Shown here: positions 17,404 through 27,200 of the stretch, one piece after another | How the letters are laid out: every line of letters begins with the position of its first letter | How positions within the stretch are numbered: position 1 is the first letter of the stretch | NCBI GenBank assembly: GCA_013288705.1 | Contig: JABDBI010000001.1 | Location: 1 to 64,000, forward strand | Direction: 5' to 3' | Origin: Methanobacteriota archaeon | GTDB lineage: Bacteria; Myxococcota; UBA727; JABDBI01 | DNA: 64,000 bases | Notes under the pieces: generated by a model | What the model saw: the letters and a program-made list of their open reading frames with translations, nothing else | Databases searched by the model: none | What the model was told of the DNA's origin: nothing | Made by a program: the position numbers and the translations under genes

Positions 17404-19265
17404 AGAAACTGGCCCAGATTTCTCAGGTAGTCCCAGTCGATGTAACCAAAGTAATTCGCAACAGCAACCCAGGCTGCGGCGACAGTTACCGTCGCCATGA
17501 TAAAAGCCCCGATACGTCGATAACTCCGTTTTTTCGAACATCGAATTGGATCTCGCATGAGTTCCTTAAGCCGTTCAACGCGCCCATCTCCTGGTGACAA
17601 CCTATCCAGGCGACGAAGAAGCTTTCGAAAAAGCCGCAAGCGCCCAAACACGATGGACGCTTCCGCGCCGGCAAGCTGCACTTCAGCCACGTCTGGCTCT
17701 TGCTTGCAGAGCTTCACCAAACCTTTGAATGCTGCGTTTTGCTCACCAGAAGTTGCGCCAGCATAAATTTGTGCCAACAAAACCCATGCTTTTGCTTCTG
17801 CCTCGCTCGGAAAGAGATTTTGATAGTGCTCCGCATAGGGCAAAATTTCTGAATATTTTTTCTCGTCTAAAGCTCTGGGAATGGCCGATCGCAAATATTC
17901 TCTCTCGAACATGCGATGAAGCTCGGCATCATGCTCAATATCGACGCCCATTTCCTTGGCGCGCAAAATAATAAAGCGCTCCACCGGATCAGAAATCCAT
18001 TCGCAAATAGTCTCAAAACGATCGCGCATCTTCTGCCGCAATGGATCGCCCATCGGCAGGGACTTAATCGCAGCCCGAATGCGCTCACGCACGGCATCTA
18101 AAATTCCTTCAATCTGTGTTTCTCGCGTCTCGAGAGAAAGCGGAACCAGCGCCAAAAATCCGCTCGAAAGCAGACAATCCGCCAATTCATAAACCTCGCG
18201 TAATGGCCTTTCGTCAGCGAGATACGTCGCACGTGCAGCGCACATCATCATGATAGCCCGTTCAATTTCCAATGATGAATCAGGCTGTTCTCGACGCAAA
18301 ATCTGGGCTATTTCTCGAAGTGGTTTCCCTCCTTGGGCTAGCACGACGACCCTGCGCTCCGTGTCCGTCATTTCATCTGTAGAAATAAGGGCATCTTGGC
18401 CATCTAACGCACATAGATAACGTGCTTGATCGGTCAAAATTGCGGTGACGAGAGTCTGCTCGCGGCAAAGTTTCACCGTAGACATGGCAATAGAATTGCT
18501 GTCTCGCTCGGCAATGACACTTTCCTCAAATAACGCATCGCCATTGGTCAAAGAAAAAACTTCTGCAACTTCCTCTTTGGCACTCGTTCCACTCGCATCA
18601 GAATAGACACAATAGACGGCCCCTCTCACAATAGACATTACTTTGACGCAATCTCCAGATTGGACCTTGAGCCAACCGCTCTTTTGCTCTTTTGCCAGCC
18701 GCAATAGAATCGGAGAAATGCCGAGAACATCCAATTCATGTCTCTGAAATGTGGCTGTGCTCTCCCGCCGTCCAAAAAGCTCCAACGCTGCATAAAAAAA
18801 TGGGAACTCTCTCAGCGGTCTAAAATCCCCGGCTACGGCCTCGGAAAATTCTTCCTGACCGCTTAAAACTCTGTTTTTTATCTTCTGCCAAATGGCGTTT
18901 TGATCATAGGGACCGAGGACGCGCCCATCTTTTAGGCGCACATGCAAGCTAGCGCCTACTTGCTGCGCTGGCTCAGCCTCTAGCTGGTAAAAGCTCTCGC
19001 TGAGGGCCACGGAAAAAGCACGTTCAATTTCCTCATCGTGAACGCTCTCAAAGCTCTGTGATGCGTGCAAATGAAGAGGTGCGGTATCCAAATCGTCAGA
19101 AGCAGAAAGAAAGGTCCTCAGCGGCACATCGGCAAATGGTGCTGGAATCACTTTGTCGTGCGGTCCCACGCGGCCACCAGCACGCATCGCATCAAGCTCT
19201 TGCGCAGTGACTGGCGTGGAAGATTGGTCTTCTTTGATGACGAAGAACCGACTATCTAAGGCCAT
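17400..19265 (-). CDS. GYF_2-like/DUF4388 protein with C-terminal membrane anchor
   Basis: 621 residues. ATG 19265 is chosen because GGGAG lies six bases upstream; a second ATG at 19271 is too close to it. N-terminus has two GYF_2-like motifs: VTAQELDAMRAGGRVGPHDKV (about 18-40) and DGRVLGPYDQNAIW (about 113-126). A DUF4388-like module follows (about 180-270: ISPILLRLAKEQKSGWLKV), then a long helical region and one transmembrane helix near the C-terminus (IMATVTVAAAWVAVANYF). Such mosaics are typical of myxobacterial signalling or gliding proteins, a family-level remark only. First gene of the operon with the REC-EAL protein; it may feed a signal to it (inference). Confidence 0.75.
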   Translation of the reverse strand: MALDSRFFVIKEDQSSTPVTAQELDAMRAGGRVGPHDKVIPAPFADVPLRTFLSASDDLDTAPLHLHASQSFESVHDEEIERAFSVALSESFYQLEAEPAQQVGASLHVRLKDGRVLGPYDQNAIWQKIKNRVLSGQEEFSEAVAGDFRPLREFPFFYAALELFGRRESTATFQRHELDVLGISPILLRLAKEQKSGWLKVQSGDCVKVMSIVRGAVYCVYSDASGTSAKEEVAEVFSLTNGDALFEESVIAERDSNSIAMSTVKLCREQTLVTAILTDQARYLCALDGQDALISTDEMTDTERRVVVLAQGGKPLREIAQILRREQPDSSLEIERAIMMMCAARATYLADERPLREVYELADCLLSSGFLALVPLSLETRETQIEGILDAVRERIRAAIKSLPMGDPLRQKMRDRFETICEWISDPVERFIILRAKEMGVDIEHDAELHRMFEREYLRSAIPRALDEKKYSEILPYAEHYQNLFPSEAEAKAWVLLAQIYAGATSGEQNAAFKGLVKLCKQEPDVAEVQLAGAEASIVFGRLRLFRKLLRRLDRLSPGDGRVERLKELMRDPIRCSKKRSYRRIGAFIMATVTVAAAWVAVANYFGYIDWDYLRNLGQFL

Positions 19266-19335
19266 GTGCATCTCCCTGTCGGCCAGTTCTACTTTTAATT
19301 GCGCCCGAGGTCAACGCATTGGCCAATGCCATCTT

Positions 19336-19365
19336 TTGCTTTTTGCCAAAACGTTGTGCTAAACT
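19336..19365 (+). promoter_or_regulatory. Candidate sigma-70 promoter for the NHLP peptide gene
   Basis: TTGCTT at 19336-19341 and TAAACT at 19360-19365 with an 18-base spacer and an extended -10 TG at 19356-19358 region. A transcript would begin near 19372, leaving about 30 bases before the GGGGA-preceded ATG at 19402 and little room for the ATG at 19375, which supports the shorter protein. Confidence 0.45.
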
Positions 19366-19401
19366 CGAATAAAGATGGGTCATCGACTTTTGGGGATTGG
19401 A

Positions 19402-19704
19402 ATGTGGAAATCAAGACGAGACTTTGAAGCAGAAATCATTGCGAAGGCATGGGAAGATAAAAACTTTAAAGCACGTCTCTTGGCTAATCCCAAAGCTATC
19501 GTGGAAGAGATGAGCGGTGAAAGTCTCCCCAAAGAAATGCAAGTCAGCGTTTTTGAAGAGAGCCCCAAGAAAGTCTGCGTGGTCTTGCCTAAAAACCCAG
19601 ACGAAGAACTCAGTGAAGATGAACTAGAGCAAGTCGCTGGCGGCGTGGGCTACAGTCCGGAAGACAGAGCGGGATACATCAACAGTGTGTTTTCTCGGTT
19701 ATAA
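19402..19704 (+). CDS. NHLP-leader (nitrile hydratase-like) RiPP precursor peptide
   Basis: 100 residues from ATG 19402 (GGGGA just upstream). The N-terminal 80 residues are a nitrile-hydratase-alpha-like leader: DFEAEIIAKAWEDKNFKARL followed by NPKAIVEEMSG and a VVLPKNPDEE segment, ending LSEDELEQVAGG, a double-Gly cleavage site of the NHLP/TOMM leader type. The predicted core is the 19 residues after GG (VGYSPEDRAGYINSVFSRL); it has no Cys and only two Ser, so heterocycle or lanthipeptide chemistry looks unlikely. Established: such leaders direct natural-product maturation and export by peptidase-containing ABC transporters. No maturase or transporter lies in this window, so this is an orphan precursor. 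It stands alone between divergent and unrelated genes. Confidence 0.85.
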   Translation: MWKSRRDFEAEIIAKAWEDKNFKARLLANPKAIVEEMSGESLPKEMQVSVFEESPKKVCVVLPKNPDEELSEDELEQVAGGVGYSPEDRAGYINSVFSRL

Positions 19705-19716
19705 AAAAAACCCGTA

Positions 19717-19742
19717 TTGACATAATAGCTATCTCTTATAGA
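19717..19742 (+). promoter_or_regulatory. Weak candidate promoter for the M61 peptidase gene
   Basis: A perfect -35 TTGACA at 19717-19722 is followed by TATAGA at 19737-19742, but the spacer is only 14 bases, shorter than normal. It lies between the NHLP gene and ATG 19772 in an otherwise AT-rich gap of 67 bases. Confidence 0.3.
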
Positions 19743-19771
19743 ATTGCCAGAATTCACCCTATTATTATGCA

Positions 19772-21550
19772 ATGCCCCGGGTTAAGCTATTGAAAAATAA
19801 TACTTATACCTACCTACTGATAGGGCTCGTTGCCCTCTTGAGCGCATGTGATCAGTGCGGTGTGGCGTATTGGCAGCCGCAGCTAACCAATGTCACAATG
19901 TCTCCTGCTCAGGCACAGGTTGAAGACAATTCACCTCTTCGCTTTACCGTTGAGCACCAACGTTCCCGCACAGGGGATCCCTCCCTTGTGATTAACCTCC
20001 GCTATAAAATGTCTCAGCGGTTTTCCAACGGTTATATCGATTTTCCTCAGCATATTGCACCTGCACGAATTGAAGAAATTGAACTTCTGACACCCGGGAC
20101 ACGGCTTCTTGATACGAAGGACGGGCAGGTCAAAGAAATCCAGCATGGGGGACATCACGATGTGCATTTGCGTTATCGCATCGTTTTAGCAAACAACGAA
20201 CAGGACGTTCGCTCTCGCACGCCGGTGATTCGCGGAAACTATGTGCAAGCAGCAGCCAAGACAATACTCGCTTTCCCGCAATCCATTGGTACAAAAAGAC
20301 TTGCCAGGATTGAATGGAGTGCACCGAGCGGCTGGCAGATCTTTTCAAGCTTTGGCGAATATACGGCTTCCCACATTGAGCAGAATGCGCAAACAATTTG
20401 GGAGGCGCTTTTTGTTGCCGGCGAGAACTTACGTGTCCACAAAACCTTCGCCAATAGCGACAAGCTAGAAAATAGGCGCGCACTTACTGTCGTCGTCAAT
20501 GGCAATTTTCGTTTTCAAGATGATGCGTTTATCGCGATCGTCACCCGCATCATTTCTTCTCAGCGAGATTTTTTCCAAGATTATGCCTACCCGAACTATC
20601 TCATCAGCCTGTCGGAGAGTGGGCGGCGTGGAGCAAAAATTGGTGGCACCGCTCATCACAACGCCTTCAAAGTGCTTCTGCACACAGACACGCCTCTGTC
20701 TAACGGTGAGACGGCCCACCTTTTGAGCCACGAAGTTTTTCACAACTGGAATGGGTTTGTCATCAAGAAGGCACCAAAATGGTTTCGCGAAGGTTTTACC
20801 GATTATTATGGATTAACGCTCGCTTTTCGCGCGGGCTTGATTCCACGCAAGAAATATGTCGAGATTTTCAACAAGTGGCTTTGGACATATTACGCGTCGC
20901 CTCTACGCAATGAGCTCTCCAATAGAATGGAAGATATGGTCGATGACGATGATGAGCTCTTCGATATCCCCTATCAGCGTGGTGCAATTTTTGCCGCTAG
21001 GCTCAATGCACAAATTCGCGAGAAATCGAACGCACGACATTCTCTCGACAATATAATGCGGGATCTTGTTCAGGCTGCAAGAACCGGAGACAGTGCGGTA
21101 ACAATTGAGAAAATCAATGCGCTCGCTAAACTGTACGGCAGCGGTGGCGACATCGCGCAAGAAATGGCACAATTGATGGATGATGGCAGAGATTTCACGC
21201 CACACGGGCAAGAACTCGGTGAATGCTACACATTGGATCCTGAGCGCGTTGGTACTGACTTCGAGCTTGGATTTGCTCTTCATCCTAATAGCGGCGTTGT
21301 TACCGGCGTAAAGCGCCAGAGCGCGGCTGCGCAAGCGGGCCTGCGCCCTAGCGATGTTCTCTCTCGCTATGAATTCGCCCAGGGGGCTCCCCATTTAAAA
21401 GCAACTGTCGAGCTCGCATTTAACCGACGCCGGATTTCTTTCTTTCCCGTCAAGCTTGAGACGACGAGAGATGGCTTTCAGTTTTCTGAGAACGCGGCGC
21501 ATTGGCAGAACAAGCCAGATTTCTGTGAGCAGTCACTTATAGTTTGGTAG
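19772..21550 (+). CDS. M61 family (glycyl aminopeptidase-like) lipoprotein peptidase
   Basis: 592 residues. Lipoprotein signal with lipobox LLSAC. M61 architecture: N-terminal beta-sandwich (to about 250), a zinc-metallopeptidase domain with HEVFHNWNG near residue 320 (HExxH, two zinc ligands and catalytic Glu) and the third ligand in [11 protein letters not shown] about 20 residues on, and a C-terminal PDZ-like module ([24 protein letters not shown], about 505-530) as in other M61 peptidases. Active-site residues appear intact. Probably anchored in the envelope and acting on extracytoplasmic peptides. Downstream of the NHLP gene; its 3' end overlaps the convergent yyaL-like gene by 14 bases. 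Confidence 0.88.
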   Translation: MPRVKLLKNNTYTYLLIGLVALLSACDQCGVAYWQPQLTNVTMSPAQAQVEDNSPLRFTVEHQRSRTGDPSLVINLRYKMSQRFSNGYIDFPQHIAPARIEEIELLTPGTRLLDTKDGQVKEIQHGGHHDVHLRYRIVLANNEQDVRSRTPVIRGNYVQAAAKTILAFPQSIGTKRLARIEWSAPSGWQIFSSFGEYTASHIEQNAQTIWEALFVAGENLRVHKTFANSDKLENRRALTVVVNGNFRFQDDAFIAIVTRIISSQRDFFQDYAYPNYLISLSESGRRGAKIGGTAHHNAFKVLLHTDTPLSNGETAHLLSHEVFHNWNGFVIKKAPKWFREGFTDYYGLTLAFRAGLIPRKKYVEIFNKWLWTYYASPLRNELSNRMEDMVDDDDELFDIPYQRGAIFAARLNAQIREKSNARHSLDNIMRDLVQAARTGDSAVTIEKINALAKLYGSGGDIAQEMAQLMDDGRDFTPHGQELGECYTLDPERVGTDFELGFALHPNSGVVTGVKRQSAAAQAGLRPSDVLSRYEFAQGAPHLKATVELAFNRRRISFFPVKLETTRDGFQFSENAAHWQNKPDFCEQSLIVW

Positions 21551-23381
21551 TCGAAAGAGGTGGTCGTTCACAGGCAGCGCCCTCACAAACATATGCCATT
21601 GGCTTCGTGAGCATAAAATGCACAGCGATAAGCATATTGGAAAAAGCTTGCGGATAACGTGTCAGCCCATCGCTAAATGCTTCGATGGTGCTGCACGCGC
21701 GCTGCCGATACGTGTCCTGGTCACTCAGGCCAGACAAGCGAAGCAAATTGAGGGCGTGCACAGAATTACCCGACGGTTCAGCTCCATCCTGCGATGGCTT
21801 TTCCCGCACCAGCAGTTTCTCATGGGCATCGCTCGTCATAAAAAAGCCACCAGCCTCTTCGTCTTCAAAACGCGCGCGCAAAATATCATCAAGCTCTACA
21901 GCCCGCTTGAGCCAGACCATCTCTTTCGTTGCCTCATAGAGATCAATTAAGCCTGCGCACAAAAATGCATAGTCGTCGAGAAAACCCAATGACCCTGTTT
22001 TTCCATCTTTGCGACTATGAAAGAGAACGCCTTCTTTGAAACAATTTTGCCAAATCCAATCAGCTGTATCCCTTGCAATTTGCACAAATTCCGGCCGCTT
22101 CAAAACAAGCCCAGCCTTCGCAAAAGCAGAGATCGTTAGGCCGTTCCACGAGGTCATAATCTTCTCATCACGATGAGGTTGCGGCCGCTTGTTGCGTGCT
22201 AGAAGCAAAATCGACCTTGCACGGTCAATCTTCTCGCTTGGCAGGGAAAGAGGAGCTGTTAGGTGCAAAATATTGCGCCCCTCAAAACTGCCCTCTTCGG
22301 TCACACCAAAATGTGCTTTGACGATTTGCGCGTCTTGACCAAGAATGTCTTCCAATTCTTTTGGCGTCCACGTGAAATAATACCCTTCGTCGAGATGGTC
22401 ATCTGGGGTCAAGCTGTCGGCATCCGTTGCGGCATAAAAACCGCCAGATGGAGCCATCATGTCACGCTGCAGATATTGCAGGATGTCTGTCGCTACAAAC
22501 GCGAATTCGGCAAGACCTGTAGCCTGATATCCCTCCACGTAAGCGATGGCTTGCAACGCATTATCGTAGAGCATCTTTTCAAAATGTGGGATCTGCCATT
22601 GTGCATCGGTGGCGTAGCGATGAAAGCCGCCGGCAAGTTGATCGTAAATACCACCTTCTGCCATTTTCTGCAGCGTATGGGTCGCCATGGCAAGCAGCTG
22701 CTTGTCTTCCACACAAAGCAACGTTCGAATGGGTAAGCTGCTGGGAAATTTCGGTGCACCAGAAATGCCGCCCGAGATTGGATCGTAGTGATTTTTGTAA
22801 TGTTGCAATGCGCTAGCGAGAGCCTGCGGGTAATCAAGCTCTCCTTTCGTCGTGGTTGATTTGCTCGCTTGCACTGCTTTCACAAGCTGCGCTGATGCTC
22901 GAGCAATTCGCGATGGATCCTCATCGTACATCTCTTTCAAGTCTTTTAGCAAAGACAGGAAGCCTTTTCCTGCACCACGATCGCCATTCCTGGCAGGAAA
23001 ATACGTGCCACCAAAAAACGGCTTTTTGTCGGGGTCTAGCCATACCGACATCGGCCAACCGCCAGCACCGGTGATCAGTTGCACAGCAGTCATATAAGTT
23101 GCGTCGATATCTGGCCGTTCCTCGCGATCAACTTTGATAGAAATAAAGTGATCATTCAAATAGCGCGCGATCTCCTCATCTTCAAACGACTCGTGCGCCA
23201 TCACATGGCACCAATGACAAGTGGAGTAACCGATGCTCAAAAAAATGGGCCGATTATGCTTTTTCGCTTCAGCAAAAGCCTCTTCGCCCCAGGGAAACCA
23301 ATCCACTGGATTGTGTGCGTGCTGGACAAGATATGGGCTGGTCTCATGAATCAATCGATTGGTGTGCGTCTTCGTTGTCAT
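21537..23381 (-). CDS. YyaL/Spermatogenesis-associated protein 20-type thioredoxin-like protein
   Basis: 614 residues. N-terminal thioredoxin-like domain (DUF255): [39 protein letters not shown] with the CxxC, and GGWPMSVWL with FFGGTYFP. The remaining 400 residues form an (alpha/alpha)6 barrel like N-acylglucosamine 2-epimerase ([16 protein letters not shown]-type motif, [10 protein letters not shown]). The family is widespread; its reaction is unproven. ATG 23381 is chosen because the family begins a few residues before NRLI; an ATG at 23447 would add an unrelated leader. Shares 14 bases with the convergent M61 gene. Confidence 0.9.
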   Translation of the reverse strand: MTTKTHTNRLIHETSPYLVQHAHNPVDWFPWGEEAFAEAKKHNRPIFLSIGYSTCHWCHVMAHESFEDEEIARYLNDHFISIKVDREERPDIDATYMTAVQLITGAGGWPMSVWLDPDKKPFFGGTYFPARNGDRGAGKGFLSLLKDLKEMYDEDPSRIARASAQLVKAVQASKSTTTKGELDYPQALASALQHYKNHYDPISGGISGAPKFPSSLPIRTLLCVEDKQLLAMATHTLQKMAEGGIYDQLAGGFHRYATDAQWQIPHFEKMLYDNALQAIAYVEGYQATGLAEFAFVATDILQYLQRDMMAPSGGFYAATDADSLTPDDHLDEGYYFTWTPKELEDILGQDAQIVKAHFGVTEEGSFEGRNILHLTAPLSLPSEKIDRARSILLLARNKRPQPHRDEKIMTSWNGLTISAFAKAGLVLKRPEFVQIARDTADWIWQNCFKEGVLFHSRKDGKTGSLGFLDDYAFLCAGLIDLYEATKEMVWLKRAVELDDILRARFEDEEAGGFFMTSDAHEKLLVREKPSQDGAEPSGNSVHALNLLRLSGLSDQDTYRQRACSTIEAFSDGLTRYPQAFSNMLIAVHFMLTKPMAYVCEGAACERPPLSTTKL

Positions 23382-23461
23382 AGCGAGCGAGATACCGCAC
23401 TTGCCCGAAACAGAAAAGCACTTTATGATGCATTTTTTATTTTCCAATTCATGGCTAGTTT

Positions 23462-24664
23462 ATGTTGTTTAAAATATCGAAAGAATCACCGCTTGTGCCC
23501 ATTTGTCTAATGGTCTTGTTGGTCGTTTGCTGGATGGAAGTCGATCTCTATGCGCCCAGCTTTCCACTCCTCAGACAATATTTCGGCACCACACAAGAAG
23601 CCATTCAGTGGACGTTGTCTGTTAATTTCATTGGTTTTTTTGTCTCTAGCTTATTTTGTGGACCGTTGTCTGACAGCTACGGGCGCAGGCCTGTGCTTAT
23701 CTGGGGTTCACTAATTTTTGTGTTTGGTAGCCTGCTCTGCATCGCTGCACCAACGATCGAGATCTTATTGGCAGGGCGACTGATTCAAGGTCTCGGTGTG
23801 AGTGCGCCGATTACCGTCTGTGTTGCAGTCATTGCCGATATTTACACCGGCGAGCGACAGGTCAAGATGATGTCGTTCGTGAATAGTGCGATTACCATCG
23901 TGATGGCGATGGCGCCCCTGATCGGCGCCTATCTGTCAGACGCGTTTGGCTGGCGTGCTAACTTCATGTTCATTTTTGCAACAGCCATTTTGGGAACGCT
24001 CCTCATCTCGTTCATTTTGCCTGAGACACATGCAGCCGATCGGCGACAACGCTTTTCTCTCAGGCAACTGGCCTTGAATTACACGACCCTTCTACGCAGC
24101 AGAGTATTTATGGCGACCGTGATAGGTTCGATTTTTCTCACGACCCCCTATTTCGTGTTCATCGCCGTGATTCCATTTTTATTTATGGAGCAACTACAGC
24201 TGCCCTTATCGCAATACGTTTACTACCAAGGATCTGTTGTCAGTCTTTTTGCATTTTTAAGTTTGGCGATACCGACGATGATAGGGAAATTTGACGCAGA
24301 TAAATTGAACTTGCGAAGCATAGGCCTGTCGCTAATTGGCATCACGGTCCTATGCATGCATGGTATGTTTTTTGCAGATCATGCGCTGACCATCACGATC
24401 CTGATGTGTATCTATGTAGCGGGACTCGTGTGGCCTTGCTCCTCGTTATTTAGTGCATCGCTGGAACTCTTTCCGGACCTGCGCGGGAGCGCAACAGCGC
24501 TATTCATGAGCTTGCGCATGCTCGTGATGTCGCTGGCGATTTCCCTTTCGGGGCGCGTCTATAACGAAACATTTATGCCCGTTGGAATTTTAAACTTTGT
24601 CCTCGTTGCAATGGCGATTCCCTTGATCTTGTGGGCAATTCGCTTAAGGCAAGAGCAGTCATGA
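23462..24664 (+). CDS. Bcr/CflA-type MFS drug exporter 1
   Basis: 400 residues, twelve predicted transmembrane helices. MFS signature GPLSDSYGRRPVLIWGS between helices 2 and 3, the proton-drug antiporter motif VIADIYTGERQVKMMS in helix 4-5, and EVDLYAPSFP in helix 1, which is typical of the Bcr/CflA (DHA1) subfamily. Expected role: proton-driven efflux of small molecules at the inner membrane; substrate unknown. Its stop overlaps the second exporter by ATGA. Confidence 0.88.
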   Translation: MLFKISKESPLVPICLMVLLVVCWMEVDLYAPSFPLLRQYFGTTQEAIQWTLSVNFIGFFVSSLFCGPLSDSYGRRPVLIWGSLIFVFGSLLCIAAPTIEILLAGRLIQGLGVSAPITVCVAVIADIYTGERQVKMMSFVNSAITIVMAMAPLIGAYLSDAFGWRANFMFIFATAILGTLLISFILPETHAADRRQRFSLRQLALNYTTLLRSRVFMATVIGSIFLTTPYFVFIAVIPFLFMEQLQLPLSQYVYYQGSVVSLFAFLSLAIPTMIGKFDADKLNLRSIGLSLIGITVLCMHGMFFADHALTITILMCIYVAGLVWPCSSLFSASLELFPDLRGSATALFMSLRMLVMSLAISLSGRVYNETFMPVGILNFVLVAMAIPLILWAIRLRQEQS

Positions 24665-25860
24665 ACACAGCGATGCCAGCTATATGGCTTTTAATTGTCA
24701 TTGTGGGTCTCCCACAACTCTCAGAGACTGTTTATACGCCCGCCCTACCTGACATTGCCCGCGCGCTCTCAGCGTCGGATTCCTGGGTCGAATACACACT
24801 CACCATCTATCTGCTCGGCTTTGCCGTCGGCACGCTTTTTTGGGGCAAGCTATCCGATAGATTTGGGCGAAAGCCTTGTCTTCTGCTCGGCTTACTCATT
24901 TATGTGCTTGGTTGTATTGGCTGCTATTTCTCACCGTCAATCGAATGGTTGCTTTTCAGTAGATTCGTACAAGCCTTCGGTGGAAGTACCGGCAGTGTGC
25001 TCGGGCAGGCGATTTGCCGAGATGCATTTCATGGCCCAGCTCTAGGCAAAGCCTACGCGACGGTTGGCAGCGCTCTGGCTTTTTCACCTGCCATCGGACC
25101 GGTTATCGGTGGCATCATTGACGAGGCTTTCGGCTGGCAGGCCATTTTTCTCGCGCTCATTGTTATCGGGCTCATGGTTTGTATAGCCGTCTACGCGAGC
25201 CTTCCTGAAACTCACCCACATGCGAGCAAATCGACTGTCTCGGTCAAAGACACTGCAATCAAGCTGCTCAAAGACCGCACCGTGCTTGCCTATGGCATCT
25301 TAGTGGCGGGTGGCAACGGCATCATGTTTAGTTATTATGCAGAGGGTTCATTTTACCTCATAGAGCTTTTGGGCCTTTCACCAGCCATTTATGGTGCAAG
25401 TTTTTTAACCATCGCCTCCACCGGCATACTAGGCAGCTGGCTGTCACGCAAAATGCTAAACCGGTTACCGGCAGAAACTATCTTGATGCGGGGAATTTGG
25501 CTCATCCTGCTAGGCTGCTTCTTCTTTTCAGTTTTCACCATGGCCTTCTCTCTTATTTCTGCCAGCAAGCTGGCGTCCATTTTGCTTACCCTTGGGAGCA
25601 TGATGTTGACCACAGTAGGAATCGGCATGACCCTGCCTAACGCCCTCTCTTTGGCGCTGCAAAACCACCGACAGGCCATCGGCACGGCATCGTCGCTATT
25701 CGGCTTCTTTTATTACATGTTGATTTCTGCGCTCACTCTCGGCATGGGCTCACTGCACAACGGCACACTTTTCCCTATGCCTCTCTACTTTTGCGGCATT
25801 GCCATGCTGATGTGGGCAGTTTCACGGATGTGGATTGACTTTAATAAAAGAATGCCATAG
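24661..25860 (+). CDS. Bcr/CflA-type MFS drug exporter 2
   Basis: 399 residues from ATG 24661 (ATGA overlap with exporter 1). Twelve-helix MFS protein with ETVYTPALPDIARAL in helix 1, GKLSDRFGRKPCLLLG between helices 2 and 3 and QAFGGSTGSVLGQAICRD in helix 4, again Bcr/CflA type. It is related to but well diverged from its neighbour, so this is an old tandem pair or two separately recruited genes. No regulator gene is adjacent. Confidence 0.88.
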   Translation: MNTAMPAIWLLIVIVGLPQLSETVYTPALPDIARALSASDSWVEYTLTIYLLGFAVGTLFWGKLSDRFGRKPCLLLGLLIYVLGCIGCYFSPSIEWLLFSRFVQAFGGSTGSVLGQAICRDAFHGPALGKAYATVGSALAFSPAIGPVIGGIIDEAFGWQAIFLALIVIGLMVCIAVYASLPETHPHASKSTVSVKDTAIKLLKDRTVLAYGILVAGGNGIMFSYYAEGSFYLIELLGLSPAIYGASFLTIASTGILGSWLSRKMLNRLPAETILMRGIWLILLGCFFFSVFTMAFSLISASKLASILLTLGSMMLTTVGIGMTLPNALSLALQNHRQAIGTASSLFGFFYYMLISALTLGMGSLHNGTLFPMPLYFCGIAMLMWAVSRMWIDFNKRMP

Positions 25861-25870
25861 GGGTATGGCA
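25853..25870 (+). terminator. Candidate hairpin after the exporter pair
   Basis: Perfect 7-base stem TGCCATA/TATGGCA with a GGGG loop spanning the stop codon of exporter 2. A run of six T's starts 12 bases later (25883-25888), further away than in a standard intrinsic terminator, so termination is plausible but weak. Confidence 0.35.
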
Positions 25871-25931
25871 GTTAATATAAACTTTTTTACCGCGCGATGA
25901 AGCAATAAAGCGTATTGCGCCCAGGCACAAG

Positions 25932-27200
25932 ATGACAAATTTCGCCTCTTTGGGGGTATCCCCATTCCTCGTGCAATCGCTTGAGCGCATGCGCATTTCC
26001 ATTCCTACCCCCATTCAGGTCGGCGCCATCCCCCCTGCGCTAGAGGGCCACGATATTTTGGCCTCCGCGCAGACAGGAACGGGCAAGACCATCGCTTACC
26101 TCATGCCTCTTATCACGCACTTGCAGGCCCACCCACAGAGTGGCGCACTGGTGCTGTGCCCCACGCGAGAGCTTGCGGCGCAGGTGCGAGACGCTACGCA
26201 GCAGTTATTCGATAGGAAAACACCCTTCGATATCGCTCTGCTTATTGGTGGAGACCCAATTGCCAAGCAATTTGCGGCGCTCAGAAGGCGTCCGCAGCTA
26301 ATTGTGGGTACGCCAGGACGTATTCTTGATCATATCGACCGACGTACGCTGCGTTTGCAAGAGACGGGCTTTTTGGTTCTTGATGAAGCTGACCGCATGC
26401 TCGATATGGGATTTAGCCAGCCTCTAGAAGAAATTGTGCATGAGCTCCGCAAGGAACGTCAAACGCTGATGTTTTCGGCAACGATGCCGCCGAGTATCAT
26501 GAAGTTGTCGCAGAAGTATCTCACGAACCCCAAACAGGTTTCGGTAGGTTCATCGACGCAAGCAGCGCCTCAGATCAAGCAAGAAACGCTACAGACAAAA
26601 ACCGCCGATAAGTTTCCGAGCTTACTCAATGCACTGAACACGCGCGAAGGTACAGTGATCGTATTTGTGAGGACCAAGTTTGGGGCCGCGCAATTAGCCG
26701 AGAAGCTGAGACGTCAGGATCATCAGGCGGATGCCATTCATGGTGACTTGCGTCAACGACAACGCGACCAGGTGCTCAAAAGCTTCAGAAACCTAGAAAG
26801 TCGTATTTTAGTTGCGACCGATGTGGCGTCGCGTGGGCTCGACATTCCGCACGTGAAGCACGTGATTAACTACGATCTACCAGAGTGCCCAGAAGACTAT
26901 ATCCACCGTATCGGCCGAACTGGCCGTGCTGGCATGGAAGGAAATGCGCTTTCGTTTGTGTCGCCGGAAGAAGGCGGCAAATGGCGACTCATCCATAAGC
27001 TGATGCATCCGAACGCGCCACAACCAGATATGGGCGGCAGCAGAGATCGCCCCGGGCAGTCGAGAAGACGTCACAACTACAATCAAAACGCGTCGCGCAA
27101 ACCAGGATCTTATAAGCCGCAACGCAAAAGCCCGCCTCGAACTGAATCGGGGTCAGGATCTGCACCCGCCTCGAGAAGCCGTCGCTTCACGGCACGCTAA
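25932..27200 (+). CDS. DEAD-box ATP-dependent RNA helicase (RhlE-like)
   Basis: 422 residues. Two RecA-like domains with all helicase motifs: Q motif (IPTPIQVGAIPPAL), I (AQTGTGKT), Ia (PTRELAAQ), TPGR, II (LDEADRMLDMGF), III (SATMP), IV (VIVFVRTK), V (TDVASRGLDIP) and VI (HRIGRTGRAG). A basic, Arg/Ser/Gln-rich tail from about 355 likely binds RNA, as in RhlE proteins. Role: unwinding or remodelling of RNA, usually in ribosome assembly or mRNA decay. Convergent with the PhzF gene, sharing 14 bases. Confidence 0.94.
   Translation: MTNFASLGVSPFLVQSLERMRISIPTPIQVGAIPPALEGHDILASAQTGTGKTIAYLMPLITHLQAHPQSGALVLCPTRELAAQVRDATQQLFDRKTPFDIALLIGGDPIAKQFAALRRRPQLIVGTPGRILDHIDRRTLRLQETGFLVLDEADRMLDMGFSQPLEEIVHELRKERQTLMFSATMPPSIMKLSQKYLTNPKQVSVGSSTQAAPQIKQETLQTKTADKFPSLLNALNTREGTVIVFVRTKFGAAQLAEKLRRQDHQADAIHGDLRQRQRDQVLKSFRNLESRILVATDVASRGLDIPHVKHVINYDLPECPEDYIHRIGRTGRAGMEGNALSFVSPEEGGKWRLIHKLMHPNAPQPDMGGSRDRPGQSRRRHNYNQNASRKPGSYKPQRKSPPRTESGSGSAPASRSRRFTAR

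Noticed and set aside
17404-17541. N-terminal extension of the REC-EAL protein from ATG 17541
   Set aside because: Adds residues with no REC homology, inside the upstream CDS; ATG 17403 gives a normal REC start and an ATGA overlap.
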